Assembly: GCF_030867095.1 (NCBI RefSeq)
Contig: NC_081831.1
Span: 40,671,319 to 40,735,318 of the forward strand
Length of the DNA stretch: 64,000 nt
From: Alligator mississippiensis
Taxonomy: Eukaryota; Chordata; Crocodylia; Alligatoridae
Reading direction: 5' to 3'
Positions 45,996 through 57,829 of the stretch are shown piece after piece. A program made the position numbers and the translations under genes. The notes beneath the pieces are model-generated. The model ran no database searches and was not told where the DNA came from. It worked only from the letters and a program-made list of their open reading frames with translations. Every line of letters begins with the position of its first letter. The stretch's first letter is position 1.

Positions 45996-47600
45996 TCACC
46001 TGAGCCTGTGCTTTTCCAGGCTGAAGAGCCCCATAGCTCTCAGCCTCTCATCATAAGGTCTGTTTTCCTGACCTCTGATCATGTGTGTGGCTCTCCTCTG
46101 CACCCTCTCAAGCTTCTCCACATCCTTTTTGAATTGTGGAGCACAAAACTGGATGCAGTACTCCAGCTGCGGCCTCACCAAGGCCGAGTACAACGGGAGA
46201 ATGACATCCCGGGATTTACTTGAGAAGCATCTATGGATGCAAGCCAGCATTTTGGTCGCTTTACTAGCCGCAGCATCACACTGGAGGCTCATGTTCATCT
46301 TGTGGTCAATCATGACCCCCAAGTCCCTTTCATCTGTAGTGTTAGCCAGTGTAGCACTGCTGAGCCTATAAGCATGCTTCAGGTTTTTCCTCCCAAGGTG
46401 GAGAACCTTGCATTTTTCACTGTTGAACACCATCACCTGGGCCTCCCTGACCCACAGTGGGCAGGGCCATCCCATGGGACTGGTGAAAAACTGATGCAAA
46501 GTACTCATTTAGCAAGTTCGCTTTTTCCTGGGCGTCAGTTGTTAGTGGCCCCATCTGGTTTAGCAGGGGGTCCAAAGTTGCCCTTGCTTTTCCTTAGGCT
46601 CCCCACATATCTAAAAAAGGACTTTTTATTTTCCTTGATATTTGTAGCTAGCCAGAGTTCCATCATAGCCTTGGCTTTCCAGATTTGCTCTCTGCAAGTC
46701 CAGACCAGAGCAGAGTTTTCCTCCTTGGTGGCGGTTCCAGTCCTCCATCCTTTGTAGGTCTTCCTTTTAAGATGCAGGAGGTCCACCAGTTCCCTGGAGA
46801 ACCAAGGGGGCTGCTGTGCCCTTTTGCTGCCTTTCCTCCGAGACGGGATGGACTTTGCTTGTCCATCCAGGATTGCTCCCTTGAGGAACAACCACTTGTC
46901 CTTAACTCCCCTCACCATTGGGCTGTGGCCTTTTAGGGCCTCTCTGACAAGCCTGTCAAAGTCAGCTTTCCTGAAGTCGAGGACTTCCGTATTACTGATT
47001 TGCCAGCTCTGCGGAAGATGGTGAAGGTGATCAACTCGTGGTCGCGGTCACCCTGCTTCCCTTCGATTGTTAGGTCGCTGATTAGGTCATCCCTGGTTGC
47101 CAGTATGAGGTCAAGCAGTGCTTTACCTCTTGTTGGCCCGTAGACTTCCTGCGTCACATAGAGGTCACCCACACACGAGAGAAAGCTTTGCGACCGCTTG
47201 GATTTGGCAGAGCGCTCCTCCCACGAGATGTCTGGGTAGTTAGTCCCCCATGACAACCATACACTGGGATCGTGTGGCCTCAGCCCTGGTGAACTCCTCA
47301 TCAAGGTTTTGACTCTGGGTAGGGGGTCTGTAGTAGACCCCCACCATAGTATCCCCTGTGCTGTGTTCCCCACAGATTTTAACCCAGAGGGTCTCAAGTT
47401 GTTCATCATGGGTGCCAATGTTGGCTTGCAGGGACGTGTAGCTTTCCTTGACATAGAAAGCTACGCCCCTGTCCCTTTTGTCCACTCAATCCCTCCTGTA
47501 CAGGGTATAGTGGTCTATACCTGTGGCCCAGTCATGGGTGGAGTCCCACCAGGTCTCCGTTATCCCAATGACATCATAGTTATTTGCATTTAGCAGGAGA
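45996..47600 (-). pseudogene. CR1 copy 2 ORF2 fragments (endonuclease, linker, RT C-terminus)
   Basis: Endonuclease pieces (about 47600-46933) include ITETWWDSTHDW, GVYYRPPTQSQ and LLDLILATRDD but contain stops and frameshifts. The linker piece (46918-46535) has RAQQPPWFSREL. The last piece (46508-45996) jumps from the linker text PCPLWVREAQV straight to MVFNSEKCKVLH, so the fingers/palm region including the catalytic FADD box is absent. The product could not reverse transcribe. Confidence 0.88.
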
Positions 47601-47802
47601 ACAAGTTCCTCCTGTTTATTCCCCAGGCTCCTGGCATTTGTGTATAGGCACGCAAGTGTCTCCTTAGGGGCCCTTGCCCTGCCTACATTTTGTTCCAGGG
47701 CTGCGGCTGGGGTGGGATCCCTTATGTGCCTTGGCCTGCTGTCTTTGGAAGGGCCACTCAGTGGGCCAGCAGTGGCAGTAGTCCCCCCACCCCCCGACAG
47801 GC

Positions 47803-48801
47803 TTAGTTTAAAGCTCGGTGGAGAAGATCAGCCAGTCTGGCTGAGAAGAGCCTCCTCCCCAACGGAGACAGGTGGAGGTTATCACTTCCCAGAAGCTCGC
47901 TGCCTCTCTCACCAAAGAGTGGACTGTGGTCGTGGAAGCCAAAGCCTTCCCGATGACACCAGCGCTGCAGTCTTTGGTTGACTACCTGGATCCTCCTCTC
48001 CCTCCTCAGCCCATAACCCAAGACTGGGAGGATTGAAGAAAACACCACCTGTGCCCCCAGACTGTTTAGCCCTGCACCCAAATCCCTGTAGCGCCTCATG
48101 ACCCGGCTGGGAGCACTCCGAGCCGTGTCATTGGTGCCCACATAGATGAGGAGCATGAGATAGTGGCCAGTGGGCTGGAGGAGCTTTGGGATCTTCTCAA
48201 TATCTCAGATGTGGGCTCCTGGGAAGCAGCAAACTTCCCGGGCTAAGGGGTTGGGGTGGCAGATTACCCCCTCAGTCCTCCTCAGGATGGAGTTTCCCAT
48301 GAGAAACACTTTGTGTTTGGTCTTAGGGAGAGCGGGGACAGTAGCTACAGTGTCATCTCTGTTGCCTGCAGGAGCTGGCAACTCAGCAGCCTCTGCTGGG
48401 GCTGCAAGAGGTTCATACCTGTTGCTAAGCTCCAGCGGGGCAGGGGCCTTGGTGCGGTGGGCCCTGGGGCCCCTCGCCACCTTGGTCCAAGCCCTGGGCT
48501 GGACACTAAGGGAGGTTCCCGAGTCCTCCCTTGTCCTGGAGGGAGACCGTGGTCTACCCTCTACCTCCCGGAGGAGAAGGGCCTGGCAGTAGGAGTTGAT
48601 CTCCTGCTCACAGTCCCTGATGGCGTACAGTCTCTGGACTGTGGCCTGGAGCTCCTCCAGCTCGCGCACCAGAGACCCCAGTAGGGAGCAGACCCCACAA
48701 GGGGAGGTGGCCATGCTCCCGGGCCCCAGAGCCTGAAAAAGGGACAGGCAGCCCCCACAGCTGAGAGCCAGGGGCTCTGTCTGCATGAAGCCTGGAACCA
48801 T
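47803..48801 (-). pseudogene. CR1 copy 2 ORF1 (zinc-type cysteines, coiled coil, SGNH esterase), one stop
   Basis: CR1 ORF1 proteins bind RNA and carry an esterase domain. From 48801 the frame shows the cysteine motif CGGCLSLFQALG ... CGVC, then a Leu/Glu-rich coiled-coil candidate (VRELEELQATVQRLY), a Pro-rich linker, and the SGNH hydrolase domain: block I as FLMGNSILRR, the YVGTNDT block, and a C-terminal DNLHLSPLG block with the Asp/His pair. Block I has GNS where GDS is usual. A single in-frame TGA at 48205-48207 interrupts between block I and the YVGTNDT block. The frame resumes directly and ends at 47803, spanning 333 codons, close to full ORF1 length. Confidence 0.85.
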
Positions 48802-49778
48802 GGTCTCTGTCTGGGTGGCCGCATCCGAGGTGCTGGGGGGGGGGGGGTGTAGACCCTGAGGGGACCCTCGAGGTGCGGTGCATGCCCATCTGTGTCATGC
48901 TGCTGGTGGGCTGGCTACAGCTGGGACTGCTTACTCTGGGGGGGCTCACAGGCAGGGCCTTGGGCTCTCCCTCTCGCCCTCCTGCACGAACTCTCACACT
49001 AATTTGCACGCCGGGCCCAGGAGCATGCCTGTTCGCACGGCCTGTCTGCGCGGCTCTCTGGGGGGCTGGGCGAAGTAGGAGCTGGGGTGGGGGCGCGGCG
49101 TGACCTTCCTTGGCCCACTTAGCCCGCTCCCAGCTTACTAGGTCCCTTCATCCATGGGTCTCTGCTTACCTGCCGGCAGGCCGGGGCTTGTTGGGGGTCC
49201 TGGGGTCGCTGCTGGGGTGCCTGGGCTCATGGGGGCACAGCGGGCTTACACCCGCACATCTCGCACCAGAGCGGGGACTCTAATGAGTTCATTTTAAACA
49301 CACCGCCTCCAAGGGAAAAAAAAAAGGAGTTGGAGCTCTTCTGCATTACTGCTCTGATCCTGTTCCTTTTTTCTCTCGTGCAAATCAAGGTTAACTACAT
49401 TGCTTTGAATAGCATTTCTCTGTATTTACATCAGGATGATGGAAAGCAAAATTTTGGCCCTGGAAGTTTACAACACTTGGGCCAGAGTCTCAATTTCAAT
49501 CCCCTTGCTTCTCAGTGGTCCAGTGCAGCGATACATGTGGCAGATAAAGGCACTTCAGGACTCTGTATAAGCAGAATCACAAAGGGGGAGATTGTAGGGC
49601 AAATGTATTGCCCATATCATACCCTCAGACCATTCTGCAGTAAAGAAGGCATTCTTGGAAGATGAACGCCATAACAGAGGAGGACGACTCTGTGCTGGCT
49701 GCCCTTAATGTTGGCATGACTCCTGGGGACAGCAGTATAGTGTTGTTATATCCATAATGGTACAGGGAATATGCCTGA

Positions 49779-49955
49779 AACGGGATTTGTTTTGTAATAT
49801 CATTTATTGGGCCAACAATGTTGTTGGGAGAAATGTTGGACAAACTTTTAGGCAGCTAATGACTTAAGGAAGGGCACTTTGTGCCCTTAAGTTCATCTGA
49901 CATGTCTCCCAACTATACGGTTGGCCCAATAAGCATATTACCAAACAAATCCTGC
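49779..49955. mobile_element. Palindromic MITE with ATTGGGCCAAC arms
   Basis: The left arm (GGATTTGTTTTGTAATATCA ... TTATTGGGCCAAC ... TTGGGAGAAATGT) and the reversed right arm (GGATTTGTTTGGTAATATGC ... TTATTGGGCCAAC ... TTGGGAGACATGT) pair over about 60 bp. The centre contains GGGCACTTTGTGCCC, itself palindromic. No coding capacity. Confidence 0.78.
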
Positions 49956-52750
49956 TCCTTGGACCAGGGCCAGTTACAAGCAGGAACAGTTTTCAGTTTT
50001 CAAGCTGGGCCGAACTAGCCCCTAAACTACCCCAAGTTTGGGACAAGGGCATGAAATGGGCTTGCTTCTACCTTTGCCCTCTCCACAACAGACCTACGCT
50101 GAGTACAGTTCAGTTATATCAAATCTCTTGGGTCTTGCTGCTTGTCACTGCCCCTGTAAAGCTGTTCTATATTTCATAGTAACCAATAGAAGCAGTTGAT
50201 GATGGTGACATTGCTGAGATCATTAGAAGAGTACTGAGGAGAAATGATTAGCAGAGGGGGCCTTAATTAGTGGTGGAATAGTCCCCGTTTACACCCATGC
50301 AAACTTCATACATCTCTTTTACTCAGGATCATCTGCTGAGTAGCTGCAAAGGAATCTGATAATGGCAGCACTCTCTGGTAAGAAGGGTAGATTGGAGTGT
50401 ACTTAGTCATCTAGAGAAGCCCTGAAGAATGTTTACAGGAGAACAAGATAATTCTTAAAGACATTTAAGTGCTGCCCAAACAAACTGAGCTATTGAATTC
50501 TGTAAGATGGCTCAAAATGGATCTCATTCTCTATTGCAACCAATAGGATTTCAGAGTAGTTTCTATAGGATCCCATTGCTTGTATGGAACTAATTCATTC
50601 TATACATATTTTCACCAGTCTTTTAAGCAGGGCTTGGGTCAGAGGTTGCTGGAGGTTGGATTTACTTTATTAATGCTATAGACATAAACAGACATCACAT
50701 TGCTCTGGGAAGAAAGCCTTTTGTTGTGGGATCTTACAGACATAAAGTCTGTTGTGCCAATTTAAGTACCTGTGAATTATGAGAGAGAAAATGTCACATT
50801 TTTCCCCTGGACAATGCTGTGTGCTTCTATAAGTTAATCATGACTCATTCCAGTTTACTGCCATTCATTCCAGGGACAAGTCTGTCAAAGGGGAAATGAT
50901 GCAGCTGGGAAGGGCTATGTGTGTAAATGGCTAGGTGACTTGTGTTTTGGTCTGAGTTGAAACCTGGGACAATCAGGACTTCCTCAGATGAGATCTCTCT
51001 TTACAGCCTATGTCAGATGGGAGAAATCTGCTGAACTGTTAAGATAAGAGAAGCCATCTTTTACGTTGCAATGTAGATTGTAGGTTTTAATTTATGGGTT
51101 GGCTGCCAAGAGCCTAGGCTCAGGGCAGGAGAAACAAAGAGAAGGTAGCTGGCATAAGAAACAAGCTGCATAGATGAGCGTGAGGATGGATTTGACACTT
51201 GGCTGATGATATAAGGTTTAAATCCATTCTCTTCTAAAGGCTGTGACCGGATTTTCCCCACTCCAGCTGCCCTAGTGAAAGCTACAGCAGCAGAATGTGG
51301 CACTTGTGTTCCCAAGAACCGGAGGTTTCCTTCACATTGAAGGTATTCAGCCAATCTTTGACTGGCCATGAAAGCCACCATTGTGCAAGAGAGCATAGTG
51401 CAGTATATGCAGTGGAGAGACAAGATGTTCATCCCTTTCTCTTCTCCTTTTAGAGGGAACAAGCACTGGATCTGAGGGACAAGAAAAGTATTCAAGACAC
51501 TTGTAGGCAGCTGTACCCCACATCTCTCAGATGTGCCAGATCCCAAATGCTAGATCCAAGAAAGGTCTTGGAGCCCCCTCCCTGTAGGAGAAGCAGTGAA
51601 GAGTACACAGTGTGTATGTATGTATATTTATTTATTTTGGGGGTATAATCCACGTGATGTTGTGTTGCCTGGCAACAGGCTGGGAGTGCTGATGTCATGC
51701 AGAGCAATTGCTTTCCAAGCCTGTGAACAGAAAGAATCATTTCAAGATGTAATGTCTGTGTGCGTATATACCAGAGAGAGGGAAAACGGGAGCAGGAATG
51801 ATGAAAGCAGAGTTGCAGGAAACCATAGCAGCAATGGATTCAGGTGTATCCATCCCTTTTGGGCAGGAATCTGTGCTCAGAAAGGATAAGGGATTTCCAA
51901 GAAAAATGCCAGATGGAGGGCACTTTCACTGATACGTTTGGGGTGAATGTGGAGTAACACAGACTGGTAAAAATCCAACTTTTGCCAGTTATAACAATTT
52001 TGCCATGAGTCTGTACTTTACTGTCTCCTACTAGATAGCTGCATTAGTAGAGCACACTAGCAATTACCTGGCTTGAATTTCATTAGAAAAAGCCCATTTT
52101 AAAAGACTTTGGAGACACCACATCTCTCTGCAGAGTTGCCTATGTATGTCATAAAGGGACAGAGGGTAATACATCCTTTCCCAGGATGCACAGTGTTCCA
52201 GATTATTCCATCCTTCCACCATGTGTAGATTCCCACAGGAGACAGCCAGCGACTATGTTTTGAGAGAGGAAAGAAAAAGCTCTGCTTCTTGCCAGAAGAG
52301 GCATCTCCAAGTAGATACCTTCTACAAGAAGTTCAGGAGTCCTGGATTAAGGCATTCAACTCTGCTTTTCACAGTTTAACTCTGCATGACTTCATCATGG
52401 TGGAATGGAATGAAGGGGATCAACACTTCCTTTCTAAGTGCAGAAGGAATCGCCCAGAAACACCTTAGAGAGCTGATTATTTTCCAAAGGAAAACCACCC
52501 CAACAAAGTACAATTTGATCCCCACCTGCAGCTCATAGCCACCTGTCCCAGGGAATGGATGCAAAACACAGCTGTTGAAAATAAAAGTGGAAGAAAAATG
52601 TCGGTTCTGGACAGATCCACAGCTCCCTCCACCCTCACACACAAGTGGGCATCATCCTCATTACTTGAAAGATCCCTCTGTTGCAGCTGCTGGGTAAGAC
52701 AAGATGGTGAAAGCTGTTGCAGAGAAGACAAGCTGCTTGCTTTATACTAT

Positions 52751-52751
52751 A

Positions 52752-52782
<31 letters not shown>

Positions 52783-52784
52783 AC
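52751..52784. repeat. Poly-C followed by (CA)n microsatellite
   Basis: A run of about 18 C passes directly into a CA dinucleotide run. Confidence 0.95.
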
Positions 52785-53878
52785 TTTGCAGTGGAATTGC
52801 TAGCATCAGGAGAAGGCTATTAATCATGCTGATGTCCTGATTAAGTCAAGCATTGGTGATGACATCTTGGAGCAGGGTGGTAGGTAAATCATTTATCTAT
52901 CACTGGAAGCTCCAGGAAACTGCCATGGGTAGGGGCCTGCATATTCTATATAAACACATCTCTCTTCTTCCCCACCCTGCAGTCCCTTGTAAACATGGAG
53001 CATTACCTTAGGATGCTGGAGGAATGACAATCTCTGTTGCTATAGCAACAGTGAAAAGCTGCAGCAAGCAACAACCAGGCATGAGTTTATAATTGGCAGA
53101 TTGGTGAAATGTCTGATAGATTAAAAACCACACACACACACCCCAACTTGTGCTGCCAGTTTGCATAATGATTACTACAAATTTGGGGAGAAAAGCAATA
53201 TTACTCAGTCCTCTGCAGCCTTAAGAGTAAGGGTAGACTTCATCAGCAAGAAACGTATTTAACCACTTGCATACCAGGTTCTTCCCCCCCACCCCCAACC
53301 AAATCTTGCTCTATTTTAGCTAAACCTCTGGAATCATATATTAGCCCAGTTTGCTCCAAAGCATCCCATTTGCTCTTTGGCTTCGAGTTTTCAATTAACC
53401 TGCATTGCCTGTGCAGTTTGAAGCGAGATCTGATGGCAGATTATGTTTACATTGTTCATGGTTTTGGAAGGCTTTTACTATGCATTAATACCTAACCCAC
53501 TGTTCTCTTGAAAGATGTCCAGTTGAAAGTAACACTCAAGTATCTGTAAGCTGCTGGAACAGATCAATACCACAACTGCCAGCACATTTTTCCCTTCAAT
53601 ATTTTAGATTGCATTGGTAATAAAAGAAAATTGTTTGATGCAGATAGAAAATGATTCTTAGCCATAGGTACAATCAGCCCTGTAACATCTGGCTGTAGAA
53701 TTTGTCTTCTGGCTTGCAAAAAAAAAAAAAAAAGTTGCCTGAATTCCTTATAAGGACCCAGGTTTTGCCTCATTCACATCAGTGAGAAATCCAGATACCA
53801 AGGATCTTCTAGCTTGGTGGAAAGTAGATACCAGTAGGGTCACCCTACCCAATTTTTATTTCTATTCACTTAACAGCC

Positions 53879-54812
53879 TGTAACAGGAGGGCCTGCTCTG
53901 GGCCAATCTCAGTGTGGCCCACCCACCTGTGTTCTCTCCCACCACACCTTGTTGTTAATTATTTAATTGATCTTAATAAAGCAGGAGGCTGCCCACTTCT
54001 TGCCCCAATGCTAGGGGGTGCTATCTGTGGCTCCATTCCTCCCCTACACTGCAGCCCAAGCCTCATAGATGGCATCCAGATGTTACCATATCACCAGCCC
54101 CACATCAGGCCCCAAAATCCTACTAACTGAACCCCACCTGGATTCTTCTCTTCAGGCAGCCTATTCTGCCTTCATCCTGGGCAGCATAGCCCCCTGAACT
54201 GCTTCCCCTTATGGGTGTGGTCCCCCCCAGGACCTTTGACTACTAGCCCTGGCCCACCTCCAGGCAAGTCAGGAACCCCAGGCCCTCAGCTCTTGGGCAT
54301 CCCTCACAATGGGCCCCCAGCCCTTCAATCCTTCCAGTCCTGGCCCCAGCATCAGCCAGCCAGGGGATGCCCAGACAGGTGTGAGTCTATGGCCCCACTC
54401 TCTCTGGGGGTCCACCTTCCAGACCCTACAAAGAGGATAACCCACCCCATTGGGGGGGCTTGGGGTTAAGACACCCCAACCCACCTTTCACCAGGGCAAT
54501 AACTGGCCTAGCATTTCCTGGGTGCTCCCACACCACTGAGAGCCCCACCAGGCCACCCACTCCCAGCAGAGTGCAGTTTTAGGTCATACCCAGGACCAGA
54601 AGCCTCCTGACCATTCCCTACAACTCCTCCCTTACCTCCAGACAATACCAGCAGTTCTGCAACCAGGTGATGTTGTTACCTAGCCCACCCAGCAGCAAAA
54701 TGCCCTGTTTATATGGGCAGCCCTGAATCTAAAATGGCTGCACTAATCAGGCACCTGCCGGCTGCTGCCTTCTGGCTCTTAAAGTGGCAGGCACACACAG
54801 TGCTCTGCCACA
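53879..54812. mobile_element. Putative solo LTR with 5 bp target duplication
   Basis: The 934 bp segment begins TGTAACAGG and ends GCCACA (TG...CA), and is bounded by the identical pentamer CAGCC at 53874-53878 and 54813-54817. It contains no coding domains, as expected after LTR-LTR recombination. A TATA-like CATATAAAC about 100 bp from the right end favours the minus strand, while an AATAAA near 53974 would suit the plus strand, so orientation is left open. A 5 bp repeat can arise by chance, so confidence is moderate. Confidence 0.55.
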
Positions 54813-54889
54813 CAGCCCCAGCTGAGACAAGGTCCCCACCCTACTGAGTGCTATTTACAGAGAGACAATTCTTGCCCCAAAAGGTATTT

Positions 54890-55205
54890 TTACACATGCT
54901 TTGGGGGTAATGGGGTGCTTTAGAGCAGCTTCGAAAGCTGTTCTAATTAAAGCTCCTTCAGTATCTCATGTATCAGTGTCCCCACATTTCAAAATGTCAG
55001 AGGGGGCACTTGAATTAAAGCTCATTTGGCGAGTGCCCCTACCACCATTTTGAAGCATAGGGACACTGATACATGAAATGTGGAGGCTGGCTGGAGCATG
55101 GTAATTACCACTCTCCAGCAGACTCAATTAATCGAGTCTACTCCAATGCACTTCAATTACAGTGCATCAGAGCAGCCTCGGAGCACATCTACAGGCACTC
55201 AAAAT
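54890..55205. mobile_element. MITE family A/B, copy B
   Basis: Matches 20345-20640 throughout, including AGTGTCCCCACATTTCAA and its inverse, GGTAATTACCACTCTCCAGC, and GTGCATCAGAGCAGCC. Both ends carry weakly complementary ACACATGCT / GTAGATGTGCT words. Confidence 0.68.
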
Positions 55206-55245
55206 GTTTATAGTTTAATAGAGAAAGCAGTTAAAAGGGAAAGGA

Positions 55246-55350
55246 AAATGGATGCAGAAATAGGGGAAGTGATTTGCCCAAGGTAATTCACATCAGGTCA
55301 ATGGCAGAGGAAAGAATGTCATTTCTGATTCTCAGACTGGTATCCAGGAA
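55246..55350 (+). repeat. MIR/CORE-SINE-like fragment
   Basis: GGGGAAGTGATTTGCCCAAG followed by a TCAATGGCAGAG word resembles the MIR segment GTGACTTGCCCAAGGTCACA ... GGCAGAG. Confidence 0.5.
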
Positions 55351-55625
55351 CCAGGGAAGGCTGCCTCCCTATTATTCTACAGCCATAGTTCAAATGCTCA
55401 AGTTTGACAAGGGTAGAGGCATTATTGGAGCATACAGTAATTGGGAACTCTCTCTATGGTTCACAAAGTACAATATCACCTCTGTACTTAGACCTTGTCA
55501 TAAAAGACAACCGCATTTTCACACTGAAGGAGACCATGCAATTGAATATATTTAATAATTCTAAACAGTCAGACTCCCTTTAGATCAGATAGCCATAGTA
55601 CCTTGCATAGTGTTAAAAAAAAGAT

Positions 55626-55735
55626 GAATTAGCATCATTATTCACGTTTTACAAATGGAGTCACTGAGGCAGAGAAAAGGGTAAGCAATTTGCTTTTGGT
55701 GAGAGCTAGGGGTTTACATCTCTACTTAAGGCTCA
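55626..55735 (+). repeat. MIR-like SINE fragment
   Basis: ATTATTCACGTTTTACAAAT, then GGAGTCACTGAGGCAGAGA, corresponds to the MIR segment TTTTACAGATGAGGAAACTG. Diverged but clear in word order. Confidence 0.65.
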
Positions 55736-55739
55736 CTAG

Positions 55740-57139
55740 CCCCTAGACACAGCTACCTGTTAGAAGCCAAAGGGAGAGAAGCAGTTTTCTAAGGCAGGTT
55801 AGCAGTTGGGCTTGCACTATCTTGAAGACAGACTGGAGTGGGGAGGTATAGGACAGGGGTTGCCCTTGTCTAGCAGTGCCAAACATTAAGTCATTTTTCA
55901 ATGAGATGTCTTTACTCTCAACAGGCAGCTCAGAAAATGCTGGCTTTCAGTATGGACGGAACTTTCAAATCTATTTCACAGCCTACTGCTTGCAAGGAAG
56001 GCACCTTTATCACCTTGCCAGCTCTCAGCTAGGTGGGCCAAGTGCAGGCAGTTTTTCTAGAAGATAGACCCCTTGGTTTTGTCTGTGAACTTGATCTCAG
56101 CACAGAATATCTGCTGATGTGGAGATAAAGAAATTCTGCTTTTCACACAGAGGAGGAGGAGAAGGAGAAGGAGAAGGAGGGGACTCTTTAGTCCTGATAC
56201 CTCCACCACATATGCAGAGAAAAAGAAATCAATTTCAACCCAGCAACTCGTCACTGCACCAGGACCAATAGCAGCCAAAGGGTGAGGGAATTCCTCTGAA
56301 GGGGGAAGTACTGTCAAGCCAGGCAGCTCCTGACTGGGAGAGATCCTTCCTGAAGAGCCCCTGAATGCACCCTCCTACCTCCGCCCCTCTCTGCAGTCCT
56401 CAGATGAGTCTCTTTCTAGCTTCCATTGTGCCCCACATTTCTTTCTGCTCTTCCCTGTCTTTTTCCTTTCATGCATTTCTTCTGCCACATCACACGCTGC
56501 TCTGCAGCTTTCTCTGCCTAGGATAATTTCAGTTTAGGGAATTCCTCTTTCTCCCTTCCTGCTGTGGTTTCCAAAGATCCCTCTGATCCCCATAAGATGT
56601 GTGCATGTATGTAGCATCAATACAATAGCCTTCTTACATTGATGATTTAAAGTGACAGACAGTTTTATTAGGGGGAGATTAAATTCCTTTAAATCCAGTG
56701 CAACACCATTTCTTAGAAGAGGTATCTTGCTACAGATCAGGGCAAAAGAGAGGAAGGTTGCTTTTCAAACTCACTCTCAGTTTTCAAATGGCATAGGTAG
56801 AATGTTTGCTCAGGAATTACTCTAAGTACTGATTATCTTAGTTAAACCCTGTGCTCACCTAGGGCAATCCCAGACTGAACAGGAACAAAGAGGCATAGAG
56901 GGGGAGTGCTTTCTCTGCATCTCTCTGATACTAGCACTGACTCAGCTTACATTAGTTACTTGCTACCCTCACAGGGAAATCCCAGCTTCCATTATCAAAC
57001 AAATCCACTTGTGATGCTTTGCAACTGAGAATCTTGGCTGAGAGCTTTGTCCACACCACAGACTGCAGCAAAGCTATGTGCTATCAATCACATTTTCCTT
57101 TTCATCACTGCCTTAATCTTGAGGGAGATTTCATAAAAT
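55740..57139. other. No recognised gene
   Basis: Contains a GGA/GAA-type purine run at 56148-56181. The leucine-rich frame on the minus strand there is just that run translated. Confidence 0.6.
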
Positions 57140-57821
57140 GCCCCTTAGGGGATGTCCACACATGCAAGCACATGCGCTTGCAGCAGCTCAAATAGAAGTG
57201 GTGCAAATTTGAACTGGGACTTTTTGCCTCAATGCACATGCCCGGACATGCACTTTGAGCAACTTGTGCCACTTGGGGAAAAATAACCCTGCCTGGCTCC
57301 TCCTGGATCTGTAGCCAGGGGGAGCTAGAGCCTGGGGCCAGCACCTTTGCTGTCTCCAGCAGTATAAAAAACTGCTCTGTCCTAGCTCCATCAGTACAAA
57401 AAGCTGCCCTGTCAAGTATCTCGGGGCCATTCGCTCTCAGGAGCTACTGGGACCCAACCAATTGATACCTAGGGACACTACCCCTTGTGCCAGCTGGACT
57501 GCTGAAGCAGCCCTGAGAGTTCCCTTTACCCACTGCACAGTCTGCTGCACACCTGCCAGACCTGGATGGGGATTGCATAGCCAGTGGAGGCATCTGCCCT
57601 CTGGGCCAGCTTCCAGTGGGCTGTGGCTGCAAAGTTGGCCTTTGTGCAGCACTACTGCCATGTGTGCCCCCTGCCCAGCCATCTGGGCAGCTATCGCCCA
57701 GAACATGTTCCGGGTGTGGTAGCCTGCTTTGAACTTTCAAAGCACGTCCTCCTGGCCCCAAGTGACAGGAGGTCAGCCGCCTCCAGAAGGGTCCAAGGTG
57801 CTAGCTCTGAGCAGGCAGGGC
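57140..57821 (+). other. Possible 5' part of a Harbinger-like or other DNA transposon
   Basis: The stretch begins GGGGATGTCCACACATGC, a TCYACACATG-type end like those of MITEs elsewhere in the window. It then runs through GC-rich text similar in style to 15480-16030 upstream of the Harbinger transposase. No transposase motif was identified, so this is a weak call. Confidence 0.3.
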
Positions 57822-57829
57822 CCTGCCAC

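Larger units (their letters stand above)
45645..49290 (-). mobile_element. CR1 LINE copy 2 (near full length, RT core deleted)
   Basis: The 3' end (TTTCATAGATTTCATAGACA) is at 45645, and a GC-rich 5' UTR-like region ends near 49290. Order on the minus strand is 5' UTR, ORF1, ORF2 endonuclease, linker, C-terminal RT. Relative to copy 1, about 0.82 kb of the RT palm is missing at about 46435. Confidence 0.9.
49291..53878. other. No recognised gene; small repeats only
   Basis: This 4.6 kb interval holds a palindromic MITE (49779-49955), a poly-C/(CA)n tract (52751-52784) and a poly-A run (53720-53734). Sequence around 53380-53480 is free of repeats and might be conserved non-coding DNA, but nothing in the window proves it. 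The frames at 51061-51546 and 52376-52840 lack motifs. Confidence 0.55.

Noticed and set aside
48170..48684. Plus-strand frames of about 140 codons
   Set aside because: Antisense to CR1 copy 2 ORF1.
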